From Alphaproteobacteria bacterium (GTDB taxonomy: Bacteria; Myxococcota_A; UBA796; GCA-2862545): a DNA stretch of 64,000 bases. A program made the position numbers and the translations under genes. The DNA lies in NCBI GenBank assembly GCA_020632925.1, contig JACKER010000017.1, forward strand, positions 1 to 64,000. Direction: 5' to 3'. A model generated the notes under the pieces. That model did no database searches. It was not told where the DNA came from and saw only the letters and a list, made by a program, of their open reading frames with translations. This document shows positions 34,918-43,686 of this stretch, in pieces; the stretch's first letter is position 1; the number at the start of each line of letters is the position of its first letter.

Positions 34918-36075
34918 GTGCTGATCGCGATGTGGGGCTGCAGCGGAGGCGGGGAGACGACCCCCACCTCGTCGCTGCCCGAGTACCAGGGCGTGGTCGC
35001 CATCTCCCGATGGGACGATGGAACGCCGATGTTCGACGGCACCGTCGTGGCGGGCTCTTCGCAGTCCGATCCGGACGCCGCCGGTCAGTCGTACTTCCTC
35101 GACCTGTTCCCGGGCCGCTCGCCCGTCACGGTGCGCCGCGCGGACGCGCTGGTCACCACCGGCGTCCCGGACGTGGTGCCGGACATGATCTCGGCGACGG
35201 TGCTCGACGTGAAGCCGCTGCCGGCCGGCGAGTCGGTGGATCCCACCGCAGGGTTCACGCATGCCGCCGACGGGTACTCGCTCGAGATCCCACCGAGCAT
35301 CGTGGCGCTGGATGGCGTCGCCCTGACCACCCCGTACGACCTGGTCGCGTTCCGGGTCCGCGAGGCGGACCGCCCGTACCTGCCGGGCGATCAGATGGGC
35401 ATCCGCAACGACGTCGAGGTGGCACCCATCCGGCTCGTCGAGATCGTGCAGCAGCGCGGCCTGGCTGGCGAGGACGATCTGACCTTCACCGACGGCGCCC
35501 AGGCGACGGTCACGCTCGACCTGCCCGCGGATTCTCCGATCCTCGCCGCGGACCCCACCACGGTGCGGTTCTATGGATGGAGCACGGGCCGCGGGTACTG
35601 GTCGCACGGCGGCGTGGCGGCGGTGGATGCGGGCGCGCGGACCGTGAGCTTCGAGTCGGGCGGCTTCGGGTGGTTCGGCATCGCGCTCGACGGCACGGAG
35701 CGGCCCTGCGTGAACGGCCGAGCGGTCGCGGGCGATGGGACGCCGGTGGGCGGCGCCGAGGTGCGCGCCTTCCAGGAGGGCCTGATGGGCGTCGACCGGG
35801 TGACCGCCGCGGCCGACGGGTCGTTCTGCCTGCCGCTGGACGACGGCGCCACCTCCAGCTTCCGGGTGGTGGGCTTCGACAACACGCGCACCCGGCTCTT
35901 CACGGGCTCGGGCATCGCCAGCGGTCCGATCGGGGACATCGTCCTGGACACCTGGGAGGACGCGGACCTGGACCGCGCCTTCGACGGCCCCGGGGGTGAC
36001 TGCGACGACAGCGATCCGAACGTCGGGCCGAGCGTGGGCCTCGCGGACGGGAGCTGGTGCGGAGAGCCGCTGTGA
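34918..36075 (+). CDS. lipoprotein with carboxypeptidase-regulatory-like domain and MopE-type motif
   Basis: A 385-residue product from GTG 34918, seven bases after GGAGGG. The leader would be only MLIAMWGC, extremely short for a lipoprotein signal; GTG at 34873 would lengthen it but lies before the -10 element. The mature protein has a Ser/Thr linker, a beta domain to about 250 and a carboxypeptidase-regulatory-like fold near 260-320 (CVNGRAVAGDGTPVGGAEV). It ends in GGDCDDSDPNVGPS, the MopE-like putative metal-binding repeat common in myxobacteria. The next gene overlaps it by 19 bases. Confidence 0.75.
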   Translation: MLIAMWGCSGGGETTPTSSLPEYQGVVAISRWDDGTPMFDGTVVAGSSQSDPDAAGQSYFLDLFPGRSPVTVRRADALVTTGVPDVVPDMISATVLDVKPLPAGESVDPTAGFTHAADGYSLEIPPSIVALDGVALTTPYDLVAFRVREADRPYLPGDQMGIRNDVEVAPIRLVEIVQQRGLAGEDDLTFTDGAQATVTLDLPADSPILAADPTTVRFYGWSTGRGYWSHGGVAAVDAGARTVSFESGGFGWFGIALDGTERPCVNGRAVAGDGTPVGGAEVRAFQEGLMGVDRVTAAADGSFCLPLDDGATSSFRVVGFDNTRTRLFTGSGIASGPIGDIVLDTWEDADLDRAFDGPGGDCDDSDPNVGPSVGLADGSWCGEPL

Positions 36076-37283
36076 TCCTGTCCCTCGGCCTGCTTGCCTG
36101 CAACCGGTACGACCTGTTCCTCATGGCGGGCGGCAACGACCGGGAGAGCAACGACGCGGACGTGCTCTTCGTCATCGACAACTCCGACTCGATGTTCGAG
36201 GAGTCGGTCGCGCTCGCGGAGAACTTCGGCGGCTTCGTCGAGCGCCTGGCGGGTCGCGAGGTCGACTACGGCACCGACGGCCTGCCCGACGCGGTCGACC
36301 GGTACGTCGACTACGTCCAGAACCCCGGGTACTTCGTCGACTTCCAGCTCGCCATCACCACCACGGACGTGCAGACGGACCGCGGCGCGCTGGTCGGCGA
36401 CCCGCCGATCCTGCGGAAGGGCGATCCGGACCTCGAGGAGAAGTTCATCCGCAACCTGATGTGCGAGGCGACCTGCTTCGCGGATCGGCGTCAGGTGGAC
36501 TCCGACCCCGGCGTGACCTGCGAGCAGGACTGGAACGGCAAGGTGACCCAGGAGTTCCTCGACTGCCTCTGCGGCCGGTCCGCGTGGGTCGGTCACTGCG
36601 GTCTCGGGGCCGAGGAGGGGCTCGAGGCCGTGCTGGACGCGATGTGCCGCGCGGACGACACGCCGGAGGCCTGCCACGACGACCGCTCCCCCCTGCAGAA
36701 CAGCGACTTCGGCACCAACGAAGGGCTGCTGCGCGACGGCGCCACCTTCATCCCCGTCGTGATGACGGACGAGGGGGACGGCAGCCGCCGCACCGCGAAC
36801 CTGGACGCGCTGCCCACCGCCTATTTCGAGGCGTTCGCCGAGTTCGACCGCTTCATGTCCTGGGCGGTCGTCGCGCCCGGGCTCGACAGCGACTACGAGG
36901 TCCGCTGCCCGGGGCTGGCGCAGTCCTGGGGCGTGTTGCGGTACATCTACCTCGTCCAGGAGAGCGGCGGCCTGTACCAGGACGTGAACGACGAGAACTG
37001 CGATCTGCGCGACTGGGGCGCCGCCCTCGACCAGATCGGCGACCTCGTCGGGGGCGGCGCGGCCGCGTTCCCCCTCTCCTCGACCCCCAAGCCGGGCTCG
37101 ATCGCGGTGCAGGTCGGCCACCGCGAGATCAAGCCCTCCGAGGCGTTGGGCGCCGATCTCTTCGGTCAGCCGCTGTTCGGTGACGGGTGGACCTTCCGGG
37201 CCGAGGACGACACCGTGCTCCTGCACGGCGCGGCGCTCCCGACCCAGGGCGAGGTCGTCACGATCTGGTTCCTGCCGCAGTAG
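36057..37283 (+). CDS. lipoprotein with von Willebrand factor A-like domain
   Basis: A 408-residue protein. GTG at 36057 gives MRRAAVILSLGLLAC, a good lipoprotein signal with Cys15; GTG at 36072 overlaps the previous stop but would lose the basic start. The mature part opens with DVLFVIDNSDSM (near 35-46), the DxSxS metal-ion-dependent adhesion motif of VWA domains. Many paired Cys residues follow (MCEATC, CLCGRS, MCRADDTPEACHDD), as expected outside the cell. Several myxobacterial VWA lipoproteins share this plan. It is co-transcribed with the MopE-motif lipoprotein and meets the convergent thiolase gene 4 bases downstream. Confidence 0.82.
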   Translation: MRRAAVILSLGLLACNRYDLFLMAGGNDRESNDADVLFVIDNSDSMFEESVALAENFGGFVERLAGREVDYGTDGLPDAVDRYVDYVQNPGYFVDFQLAITTTDVQTDRGALVGDPPILRKGDPDLEEKFIRNLMCEATCFADRRQVDSDPGVTCEQDWNGKVTQEFLDCLCGRSAWVGHCGLGAEEGLEAVLDAMCRADDTPEACHDDRSPLQNSDFGTNEGLLRDGATFIPVVMTDEGDGSRRTANLDALPTAYFEAFAEFDRFMSWAVVAPGLDSDYEVRCPGLAQSWGVLRYIYLVQESGGLYQDVNDENCDLRDWGAALDQIGDLVGGGAAAFPLSSTPKPGSIAVQVGHREIKPSEALGADLFGQPLFGDGWTFRAEDDTVLLHGAALPTQGEVVTIWFLPQ

Positions 37284-37287
37284 GGCG

Positions 37288-38568
37288 TCAGACCGCTTCC
37301 ATCACCGCCGCTGCCCCGAGCCCGCCCGCCGCGCAGATGCCGAGCAGGGCCGTGCCCTTGCCACGCAGGTGCAGCTCGTTGGCCATGGTCAGCGCCATGC
37401 GTGCGCCGGTCGCCCCGAACGGGTGGCCGATGGCGACGCTTCCGCCGTGGACGTTGAGCTTGTCGTCGTCGATCTGCCCCACGGCCTTGTCGCGGCCGAG
37501 GCGGGCCTTCGCGAACGCGTCGCTGCCCAGCATCTTGAGGATGGCGAGCACCTGGGCGGCGAAGGCCTCGTGCAGGTCGACGAGGTCCACGTCCGACAGC
37601 TCCATGCCCGCGCGCTTGAGCGCCAGCGGCATCGCGAGCGCCGGCCCCATCAACAGCTGGTCCGCCGGGTCCACCCCCGACCAGCCGAAGCTGCGGAACG
37701 CGGCGAGCGGGGTGTACCCCAGCGCCCTGGCCTTGCTCTCCTCCATCAGCAGCACCGCGGCGGCGCCGTCGGTCAGCGCGGTCGAGTTGCCCGCGGTCAG
37801 CGTGCCGTCCTTCGCGAACGCGGGCCGGAGCTTCGCGAGCTTGTCGACGGAGGTGTCGCCGCGGACCATCGTGTCGGCGAACACCGGCTCGCCTCGCTCG
37901 GGCTGCACCGGGACGACCTCGTTGTCGAAGCGCCCGCTGCGGATGGCGGCCGCGGCGAGGTGGTGGCTGCGGACGGCGAACGCGTCCTGGGCCTCGCGGC
38001 TGATCTCGTTGCGCCGTGCCATCTCCTCGGCCGCCTCGCCCATCACCTGGCCGGTGGTGCGCTCGGCGATCTTCGGCTGCTGCGGCAGCAGGTCGCGGCG
38101 CAGCGACAGCGAGCCCGCCACGCGCGCCCAGTCGCTCGCCCCCGACTTCCGGGAGAGCGCGACGGGCGCCACCTTGTGCACCAGCGACTGCGGCATCGTC
38201 AGCGGCGCGTTGCTCGTGCTGTCCGAGCCACCCGCGATGGCCACGTCGCACTCGCCGCGCTCGATGGCGTGCACCGCGAGCGCGATGGACTGCAGGCCGG
38301 ACGCGCAGGCCCGGGTCACGGTCATCGCCTCGGCGGAGCGCGGCAGCCCCACGTCGAGCGCGATCTCCCGGCCCACGTTGGGCGCGGTCGGGGGCAGGAT
38401 GACCCCGCCCCACACGACGCTCTGCACCTCCTCGTACGGCAGGCGCGTCCGCTCGAGCACCCCGCGGACGGCGGCGTTCCCGAGCTCGATGGTGTCGATG
38501 CGGGTGAACTGCTCGAAGGCCCGCACGAACGGCGTCCGAGCGCCGCCCACGATCACTGCACGTCCCAT
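37288..38568 (-). CDS. thiolase (acetyl-CoA acyltransferase), FadA2-like
   Basis: A 426-residue thiolase that would cleave 3-ketoacyl-CoA with CoA. The nucleophile is Cys88 in TRACASG. The VDLHEAFAAQ motif, GHPFGATGAR with the catalytic His and the second Cys in GICAAGG appear in the right order toward the C-terminus. ATG at 38568 (MGRAVIVGGARTPF) is the start, two bases after the stop of the FabG-type gene; the longer frame is not needed. It is last in the fatty-acid operon and cytoplasmic. Together with its neighbours it completes a beta-oxidation round. Confidence 0.95.
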   Translation of the reverse strand: MGRAVIVGGARTPFVRAFEQFTRIDTIELGNAAVRGVLERTRLPYEEVQSVVWGGVILPPTAPNVGREIALDVGLPRSAEAMTVTRACASGLQSIALAVHAIERGECDVAIAGGSDSTSNAPLTMPQSLVHKVAPVALSRKSGASDWARVAGSLSLRRDLLPQQPKIAERTTGQVMGEAAEEMARRNEISREAQDAFAVRSHHLAAAAIRSGRFDNEVVPVQPERGEPVFADTMVRGDTSVDKLAKLRPAFAKDGTLTAGNSTALTDGAAAVLLMEESKARALGYTPLAAFRSFGWSGVDPADQLLMGPALAMPLALKRAGMELSDVDLVDLHEAFAAQVLAILKMLGSDAFAKARLGRDKAVGQIDDDKLNVHGGSVAIGHPFGATGARMALTMANELHLRGKGTALLGICAAGGLGAAAVMEAV

Positions 38569-38569
38569 C

Positions 38570-40003
38570 TCATGCCCCCACGAAGCTGCCGCCACAGACG
38601 CGCAGCACTTGTCCGCTGATCCCGTGTGCTCCCGGGCTGGCCAGGAACGTGGCGACCTCGGCGATGTCGACGGGCAGCCCGCCCTGGCCGAGGTTGCACA
38701 GCCGCCGCGCGACCTCCCGGGTGGCGACCGGGATGGCGTCGGTGAGGCGGGTCTCGATGAAGCCCGGCGCGATCGCGTTGATCGCGATGCCCTTGCGCGC
38801 GAGCCGAGGTGCTGCCGACTGCACGAAGCCGATGATCGCCGCCTTGCTGGCCGAGTAGTTGGTCTGGCCGACGTTGCCGGCGATGCCCGCGATGCTGGAG
38901 AGGCACACGAGCCGCGCGTCCTTGCCGAGCACGGGCTCGAGGCCCTCCGTCAGGCGCAGCACCGCGTTCGTGTTGACCTCGAGCGTGAGATCCCACCACT
39001 CGGGCGAGAGCTTCGCGAGCGTGCGGTCGCGGGTGATGCCCGCGTTGTGCACGATGACGTCGAGCTTGCCGTACTTCTCCTTCACGAAGGCGGCGATGGT
39101 GTCGGCGGCTCCCGGGTCGGTCACGTCCACGCCGAGGAAGACGCCGCCCACCTTGCGGGCGACCTCGCTGCCGGGCGCGTCGTCGTCGGGGCGGTCGAGC
39201 ACGATGACCTGCGCGCCCTCGCGGGCGAAGGTCTCGGCGATCGAGGAGCCGATGCCGCGGGCGGCGCCGGTCACGAGCGCGACCTTGCCCTCGAGCGGGC
39301 GCACCGCGCGGACCTGCGTGGCCCGGCACTTCTTGGTGACCCGCAGCGGCTGGCCGCTGACGTACGTGCTGCGGACCGAGAGCATGAACCGCACCACCGG
39401 GGGCAGGCGGTCCTCGGCACCCGGGTCGACGAGCAGGAGGTTCGCCGTCGCGCCCACGCGGCCGATCTCGCGGCCGGCGGACTTCACGAAGCCCTCGAGC
39501 GCGCGGAAGGCGGCGGCCTGCGCGTCGTCCGACGCCGACTCGGGCGTGCGGCCGATCACGAGCAGCCGGCCGGACTTCGACAGCGACTTGATGCGCGGGT
39601 GGAAGAAGTCGTAGACGTGGCGCAGGTCGGCCGGCGTCTTCAGCGTGGTCGCGTCGAACACGAGCGCCCATGGACGCGCCGGCGCCACGGCCACCGTGTC
39701 CGCGTCGGCGACGTGCGGAGGACGACCCCAGGCCTCGCCGGCCACCTTCCACGGCCCCAGCGCCGCTGCGTCGGCCACGAGCCAGGGCTCGGCGCCGGCC
39801 TCGGTCAACGTCGACGCCAGCACCTCGCCGATCGGGCTGTCGGCCGCGGTCCACACGACCACCGCGCGGTCCGCGAGCGGGCGCTCCTCCCACGGCCCGT
39901 CGCCGCGGGCGAGCTTCTCCGGCATCGGCAGCGGCAGGCCGAGCGTGGTCACGAGCTTGCGGGCTCGCTTGTTGGTCGAGATCTGCAGCAACAGGTCAGA
40001 CAT
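38570..40003 (-). CDS. high-molecular-weight 3-oxoacyl reductase, FabG4-like
   Basis: A 477-residue two-domain reductase. Residues 1-230 form an extra N-terminal Rossmann-like domain that has lost its nucleotide motif. Residues 235-477 are the SDR catalytic domain, with TGAARGIG (245-252), NAG (320-322), Ser370 and YSASK (Tyr383, Lys387). This is the plan of mycobacterial FabG4 (HMwFabG), which reduces or oxidises 3-ketoacyl-CoA with NADH. It overlaps the MaoC gene by 8 bases at its start and touches the thiolase gene at its end. In this set it probably provides the 3-hydroxyacyl-CoA dehydrogenase step. Confidence 0.93.
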   Translation of the reverse strand: MSDLLLQISTNKRARKLVTTLGLPLPMPEKLARGDGPWEERPLADRAVVVWTAADSPIGEVLASTLTEAGAEPWLVADAAALGPWKVAGEAWGRPPHVADADTVAVAPARPWALVFDATTLKTPADLRHVYDFFHPRIKSLSKSGRLLVIGRTPESASDDAQAAAFRALEGFVKSAGREIGRVGATANLLLVDPGAEDRLPPVVRFMLSVRSTYVSGQPLRVTKKCRATQVRAVRPLEGKVALVTGAARGIGSSIAETFAREGAQVIVLDRPDDDAPGSEVARKVGGVFLGVDVTDPGAADTIAAFVKEKYGKLDVIVHNAGITRDRTLAKLSPEWWDLTLEVNTNAVLRLTEGLEPVLGKDARLVCLSSIAGIAGNVGQTNYSASKAAIIGFVQSAAPRLARKGIAINAIAPGFIETRLTDAIPVATREVARRLCNLGQGGLPVDIAEVATFLASPGAHGISGQVLRVCGGSFVGA

Positions 40004-40883
40004 GGGTCTCCTCGAACGTGCCCGTCAGGTAGGCCGGCCCGCCGGGCGCGGTGCCGACGAACACGTCGTGGTCGTGGACGTAGAGCCCGGCGCGCGCCGG
40101 GAGCAACAGGGGGCGGACGAACTTCACGTCGATGGTCGCGAGCCGCCCGACCTCGCCCGCGAAGCGCGAGCGGTTCAGCCCCTCGACCGCGCGGCCCAGC
40201 GTGGCGAAGCCGTGCAGGATCGTGGACCGGAAGCCCGCGGCCTTCGCGTAGGGCGGCAGCCAGTGCACCGGGTTCACGTCCCCCGTGAGCTTGGCGAAGT
40301 CGCGGGCGTGCTGGGCCTCGATGCGCCAGCGCGCGAGCTCGCGGGCCTCCTGCGGCACCCGCGGGCGCTCCTTCTTCTTCTTGTCGCCCTTGTCCTTCGA
40401 CAGCGGCACGACGGCGTACATCCAGCAGTCCAGCGCCTCGGGAGCGCTCGCGGTCGACGTGCGCAGCCGTTGGTGGAGCACCGCCCGCGAGCCGTTGTCG
40501 TCGATCTTGTCGAGCCAGGCCTCGAGGTGGAGCGGCTCGTTCGCGGGCAGTGGCCGGTGGATCTCGATGCGACAGCCCCCGTTGAGAACCTTGCGCAGGT
40601 CGTAGGGGATGCCCTCGAGCGTGCGCGCGAGCAGCGGGAAGCCCCACTGGGGGAACAGGTGCGCGGGCAGCACGCCCTTGTACGCGCCGGGGTCGCCGCC
40701 GCAGTGCTTCACGTAGTCGCGGACGAGCTCGGCCGGGCGCGCGGGCACGGTCTGACGCAGGACCGACGTCGGGACGTCGAGCGGAGCGCCCGTGGACGGA
40801 CCGCGGGCAGCGGCGACGCCGGCGCGGAGGAGGGCGCGGACGACCGGGCCCTGGGACAGCAGGTGGCGGCGGGAGACGGGCAC
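39996..40883 (-). CDS. MaoC-type (R)-enoyl-CoA hydratase, HtdX-like
   Basis: A 295-residue double-hot-dog protein. The hydratase-2 motif is in the C-terminal half: ARDFAKLTGDVNPVH, with Asp202 and His207 as the catalytic pair. The N-terminal half lacks the motif, as in HtdX and other two-domain MaoC proteins. A Lys-rich insert (KDKGDKKKKERPR, about 163-175) separates the halves. It would hydrate trans-2-enoyl-CoA to the (R)-3-hydroxyacyl form used by FabG-type reductases. It lies 8 bases after the acyl-CoA dehydrogenase gene and overlaps the FabG4-like gene. Confidence 0.92.
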   Translation of the reverse strand: MPVSRRHLLSQGPVVRALLRAGVAAARGPSTGAPLDVPTSVLRQTVPARPAELVRDYVKHCGGDPGAYKGVLPAHLFPQWGFPLLARTLEGIPYDLRKVLNGGCRIEIHRPLPANEPLHLEAWLDKIDDNGSRAVLHQRLRTSTASAPEALDCWMYAVVPLSKDKGDKKKKERPRVPQEARELARWRIEAQHARDFAKLTGDVNPVHWLPPYAKAAGFRSTILHGFATLGRAVEGLNRSRFAGEVGRLATIDVKFVRPLLLPARAGLYVHDHDVFVGTAPGGPAYLTGTFEETHV

Positions 40884-40891
40884 GTCGACCT

Positions 40892-42802
40892 CTACTTGGC
40901 GGCCTGGTCCACGTCCTCGGTCTCGTGGCCGAGGGAGCGCAGCAGGCGGTGGCCGGTGGTGGTGATCTCGGTGAGCAGGAAGGCGGTGCGGGGCTCGGCG
41001 CGCTCGAGCCAGCGCTCCAGCACCTCCGTGCGCTCGGGGAAGCGCTTCGCCTGCGCGTACAGCTCCTGGGCGACCTGCACGTCCGCCAGGATGCGGATCA
41101 GGCGCTCGGCGTGCAGCATCGCCAGCGCGAAGTCGCGCTTGGGGTCGAAGTGCGACAGCTTGCTGCCCCAGGAGCCCATCGGCTCGTGCCGCAGCTCCGA
41201 GAGCTTGTGGCCGGCGAGCCGCGAGAGCAGGTGCTGCACGGACTGGTTGCGGGCGACCTCGAGCTTCGCCACCCGGCGCTCGAGCGGATCGCGCGACGAC
41301 ACCGACGTCCAGCGGGCCCGAGCACTCTCGCGGACGAAGGTGCGGGGGTGCTTCACCGCCGCCATCAGCGTGTCCTTCATCGCCATCAGGCCCTGGATCT
41401 GCGAGGTCCCTTCGTAGATGGGCATGACCATCGCGTCACGGAGCAGCTTCTCCGCGCCGTACTCGACCATGTACCCCGCACCGCCGTGGATCTGGACGTT
41501 GCGACGCGCGATCTCGACGGCCTTCTCGCTCGCCAGGTACTTCAGGACCGGGGTGAGCTCGCGGGCCCGGCGCTTGGCGCGCTTCATCCGCTTCTCCAGG
41601 CGCTCGCGCTCGGCCGGATCGGCGGGCGGGTCGAAGCGGAGCTGGATGTCGATCTTCTGCGCGATCTCCTCGAGCTGGACGGCGGCCATGCCGAGGCAGC
41701 GGATGCCCTGGATGTCCGTGCGCATCTCGTCGAGCATGTCGGCGATCATCTCGTGCTTGTCGATGGTCTTGCCCATCGAGGGCCGCTCGGCCGCGTAGGC
41801 CTTCGCCATCCGGTACGCCGCCTCGCACAGCCCGAGCGCCTCGAACCCCACCCCGATGCGGGCGTTGTTCATCAGCATCAGCATGTACTTGAAGCCCTCG
41901 CCGCGCTTCCCGATGAGCTCCGCCGGCGCGTCCTCGAACGAGATGCCGACGGTGGCGGACCCGTGGTGGCCCATCTTGCTCTCGACCGCGTCGATGGTCG
42001 TGTGCGTGCGTACGCCGTTCTCGTCGAAGGCCGGCACGAGGAACATCGAGAGCCCGTTCAGCCCGGCGAACGCGTCGTCGCCCTGCTTGTCCTCGGTGCG
42101 CGCGATGACGAAGTGCCAGCGGCCGTGGCCCGACGTGATGAACGTCTTGCTGCCCGTGACCCGCCACACGCCGTCCTCGCCGAGCACGCCGCGCGTCCGG
42201 AGGTTCGCCATGTCCGAGCCCGCGTGCGGCTCGGTGATGTCCATGCTGCCCCACGACCCGCCGGCCAGGATGTCGTCGATGACGTGCTGGAAGCGCGTCG
42301 ACGAGATGCCGGGGAGCTCGCGGTCGAAGGTCGTGGAGCCCTCGAGCACGCTGTAGACCAGCGCCGCCATGGCCATGCCGCCGTGGAAGCCGTGGTGGGC
42401 GCAGATCGACACGTCGGCGCGCGCGAACAGCTCGTTCGTCACCTGCATCAGCACGACGGGCGCGTTGAGGCCGCCGAGCTCGCGGGGGATGTTGAGGCCG
42501 TTGAGCTCGAGCGACGCGAGCTTCTCGAACAGCTCCTCCATCACGGGCGGGTACTTCACCTCACCGTCGACGAGCTTCGGGTGGGCCGCGTCGAGCGCGC
42601 GCCAGTTCGCGCCGATCTCGTCGGCCACGAAGCCGCCCACGAGCGCGAGCACGTCCTGGTACGTCTCGAGCGCCTCGGCGGTGCTCTTCGGGCCGTCGGG
42701 CGAGCGGAAGTCGTGCTCGGTGAGGCGGACGATGGGCTCCCAGTCGATGGCGCGCTCGACGTAGAAGCGGAGGTCGTCGTTGTCCTCGTAGAAGTTGCCC
42801 AC
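40892..42802 (-). CDS. large acyl-CoA dehydrogenase, FadE5-like
   Basis: A 636-residue flavoprotein catalysing the first oxidation of acyl-CoA. GTG at 42802 (MGNFYEDNDDLRFYV) is preferred over the upstream GTG at 42814, since GAGGTG lies just before it and related proteins begin this way. FAD and substrate segments are clear: DITEPHAGSDMANLR, VTGSKTFITSGH, and near the C-terminus IHGGAGYMVEYGAEKLLRDA followed by IYEGTSQIQ. The extra C-terminal extension beyond 480 is typical of the FadE5/FadE-long group rather than short-chain enzymes. It is preceded by its TetR regulator and followed by the MaoC gene. Confidence 0.95.
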   Translation of the reverse strand: MGNFYEDNDDLRFYVERAIDWEPIVRLTEHDFRSPDGPKSTAEALETYQDVLALVGGFVADEIGANWRALDAAHPKLVDGEVKYPPVMEELFEKLASLELNGLNIPRELGGLNAPVVLMQVTNELFARADVSICAHHGFHGGMAMAALVYSVLEGSTTFDRELPGISSTRFQHVIDDILAGGSWGSMDITEPHAGSDMANLRTRGVLGEDGVWRVTGSKTFITSGHGRWHFVIARTEDKQGDDAFAGLNGLSMFLVPAFDENGVRTHTTIDAVESKMGHHGSATVGISFEDAPAELIGKRGEGFKYMLMLMNNARIGVGFEALGLCEAAYRMAKAYAAERPSMGKTIDKHEMIADMLDEMRTDIQGIRCLGMAAVQLEEIAQKIDIQLRFDPPADPAERERLEKRMKRAKRRARELTPVLKYLASEKAVEIARRNVQIHGGAGYMVEYGAEKLLRDAMVMPIYEGTSQIQGLMAMKDTLMAAVKHPRTFVRESARARWTSVSSRDPLERRVAKLEVARNQSVQHLLSRLAGHKLSELRHEPMGSWGSKLSHFDPKRDFALAMLHAERLIRILADVQVAQELYAQAKRFPERTEVLERWLERAEPRTAFLLTEITTTGHRLLRSLGHETEDVDQAAK

Positions 42803-42810
42803 GTTGCACC

Positions 42811-43446
42811 TCACTCGGGATGGGGACGGTCGTTGAACAGGCTGCGGCGCGCGATGCGGACGAGCTCGGCGAGCTGCCGCTCCAGATCGGGGTTGCCGGC
42901 GATCACGGCGCTCGTGACCCCACCGGTCGCGATGGTGCCGATGGCGGCGTTCAGGAACTGCAGGACGTACGCCTCGGGGTCGACCTCGCGGCGGATGCGG
43001 CCCTCGGCCTGTCCGGTGCGGATGTAGTCCGTCAGCAGCATGGTCCAGGGGAGGAGCTGCTCGCGGAAGCGCGTCGCCATCTCCTCGGGCCGGTCCAGGA
43101 TCTCGCGGACGAGCAGCCGCGCGCGGTGGGGGTCGGCGTGGAAGAACGAGAGCAGCGCGTCCACGGCGGAGCGGAAGCGGTCGGACCCGCTGGTGGCGGC
43201 CTGGAGCCGAGCGGGCAGCTCGTCCCGCCAGCGGCCGAGCATGCGCTCGAGGACCTCGCTGCGGAGCTGGTCCTTGGAGCCGAAGTGGTAGACCAGCGTG
43301 GGCCGCGTGATCCCGACCGACTCCGCGATCGCCTGGATGCTCGTCCCGTCGTACCCACGGGTCGCGAACAGGCGCGTGGCCGCGTTCAGGATGCGGCTGC
43401 GCACGTCCTGCGGGCGGTCGTCGGGCTGGGGGGAGGGGGTGTCCAC
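42811..43446 (-). CDS. TetR-family regulator of the fatty-acid operon
   Basis: A 211-residue repressor-type protein. The N-terminal helix-turn-helix is at 16-62 (ILNAATRLFATRGYDGTSIQAIAESVGI, then TLVYHFGSKDQL). The C-terminal helical ligand-binding domain has a FHADPHRARLLVREI segment. It starts the operon, with the acyl-CoA dehydrogenase only a few bases downstream. Two matching inverted repeats upstream (43455-43470 and 43477-43492) overlap its promoter, so it very probably represses itself and the four enzymes until an acyl-CoA releases it. The GTG start at 43446 follows GCCTCC without a strong binding site. Confidence 0.93.
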   Translation of the reverse strand: MDTPSPQPDDRPQDVRSRILNAATRLFATRGYDGTSIQAIAESVGITRPTLVYHFGSKDQLRSEVLERMLGRWRDELPARLQAATSGSDRFRSAVDALLSFFHADPHRARLLVREILDRPEEMATRFREQLLPWTMLLTDYIRTGQAEGRIRREVDPEAYVLQFLNAAIGTIATGGVTSAVIAGNPDLERQLAELVRIARRSLFNDRPHPE

Positions 43447-43454
43447 GGAGGCTC

Positions 43455-43504
43455 TCTACCAGTTGGTAGAGAAGCGTCTATCGCTTGGTAGAGAGACCTG
43501 TCAA
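43455..43504 (-). promoter_or_regulatory. promoter with twin TetR operator-like inverted repeats
   Basis: On the minus strand a perfect -35 TTGACA (43504-43499) lies 17 bases from a -10-like ATAGAC (43481-43476). Two 16-bp inverted repeats of the form TCTAYC-N4-GGTAGA occupy 43455-43470 and 43477-43492. Their centres are 22 bases apart, about two helical turns. The first extends to 9-bp perfect arms (43453-43472). The second covers the spacer and -10, where a bound repressor would block polymerase. Confidence 0.7.
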
Positions 43505-43536
43505 GCGTCTCGACGATCCTGCCTCCGAGTCCCACT

Positions 43537-43686
43537 TCTCCCGCTCCCGCTCCCGCTCCCGCTCCCGCTCCCGCTCCCGCTCCCGCTCGCGCTCCCGCTC
43601 CCGCTCCCGCTCCCGCTCCCGCTCGCGCTCCCGCCCCCGCTCGCGCTCCCGCCCCCGCTCCCGCTCCCGCCTCCGCCCCCGCTCCG
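43537..43686. repeat. CCCGCT hexanucleotide tandem repeat
   Basis: About 25 slightly degenerate copies of CCCGCT, with CTCGCG and CCCGCC variants, fill this stretch. It opens long artificial frames on both strands (Arg-Ser, Leu-Pro, Gly-Ala repeats). It is strongly strand-biased in pyrimidines, which favours slippage and unusual DNA structure. The same hexamer occurs inside the coding sequence near 14419-14543. Confidence 0.85.
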
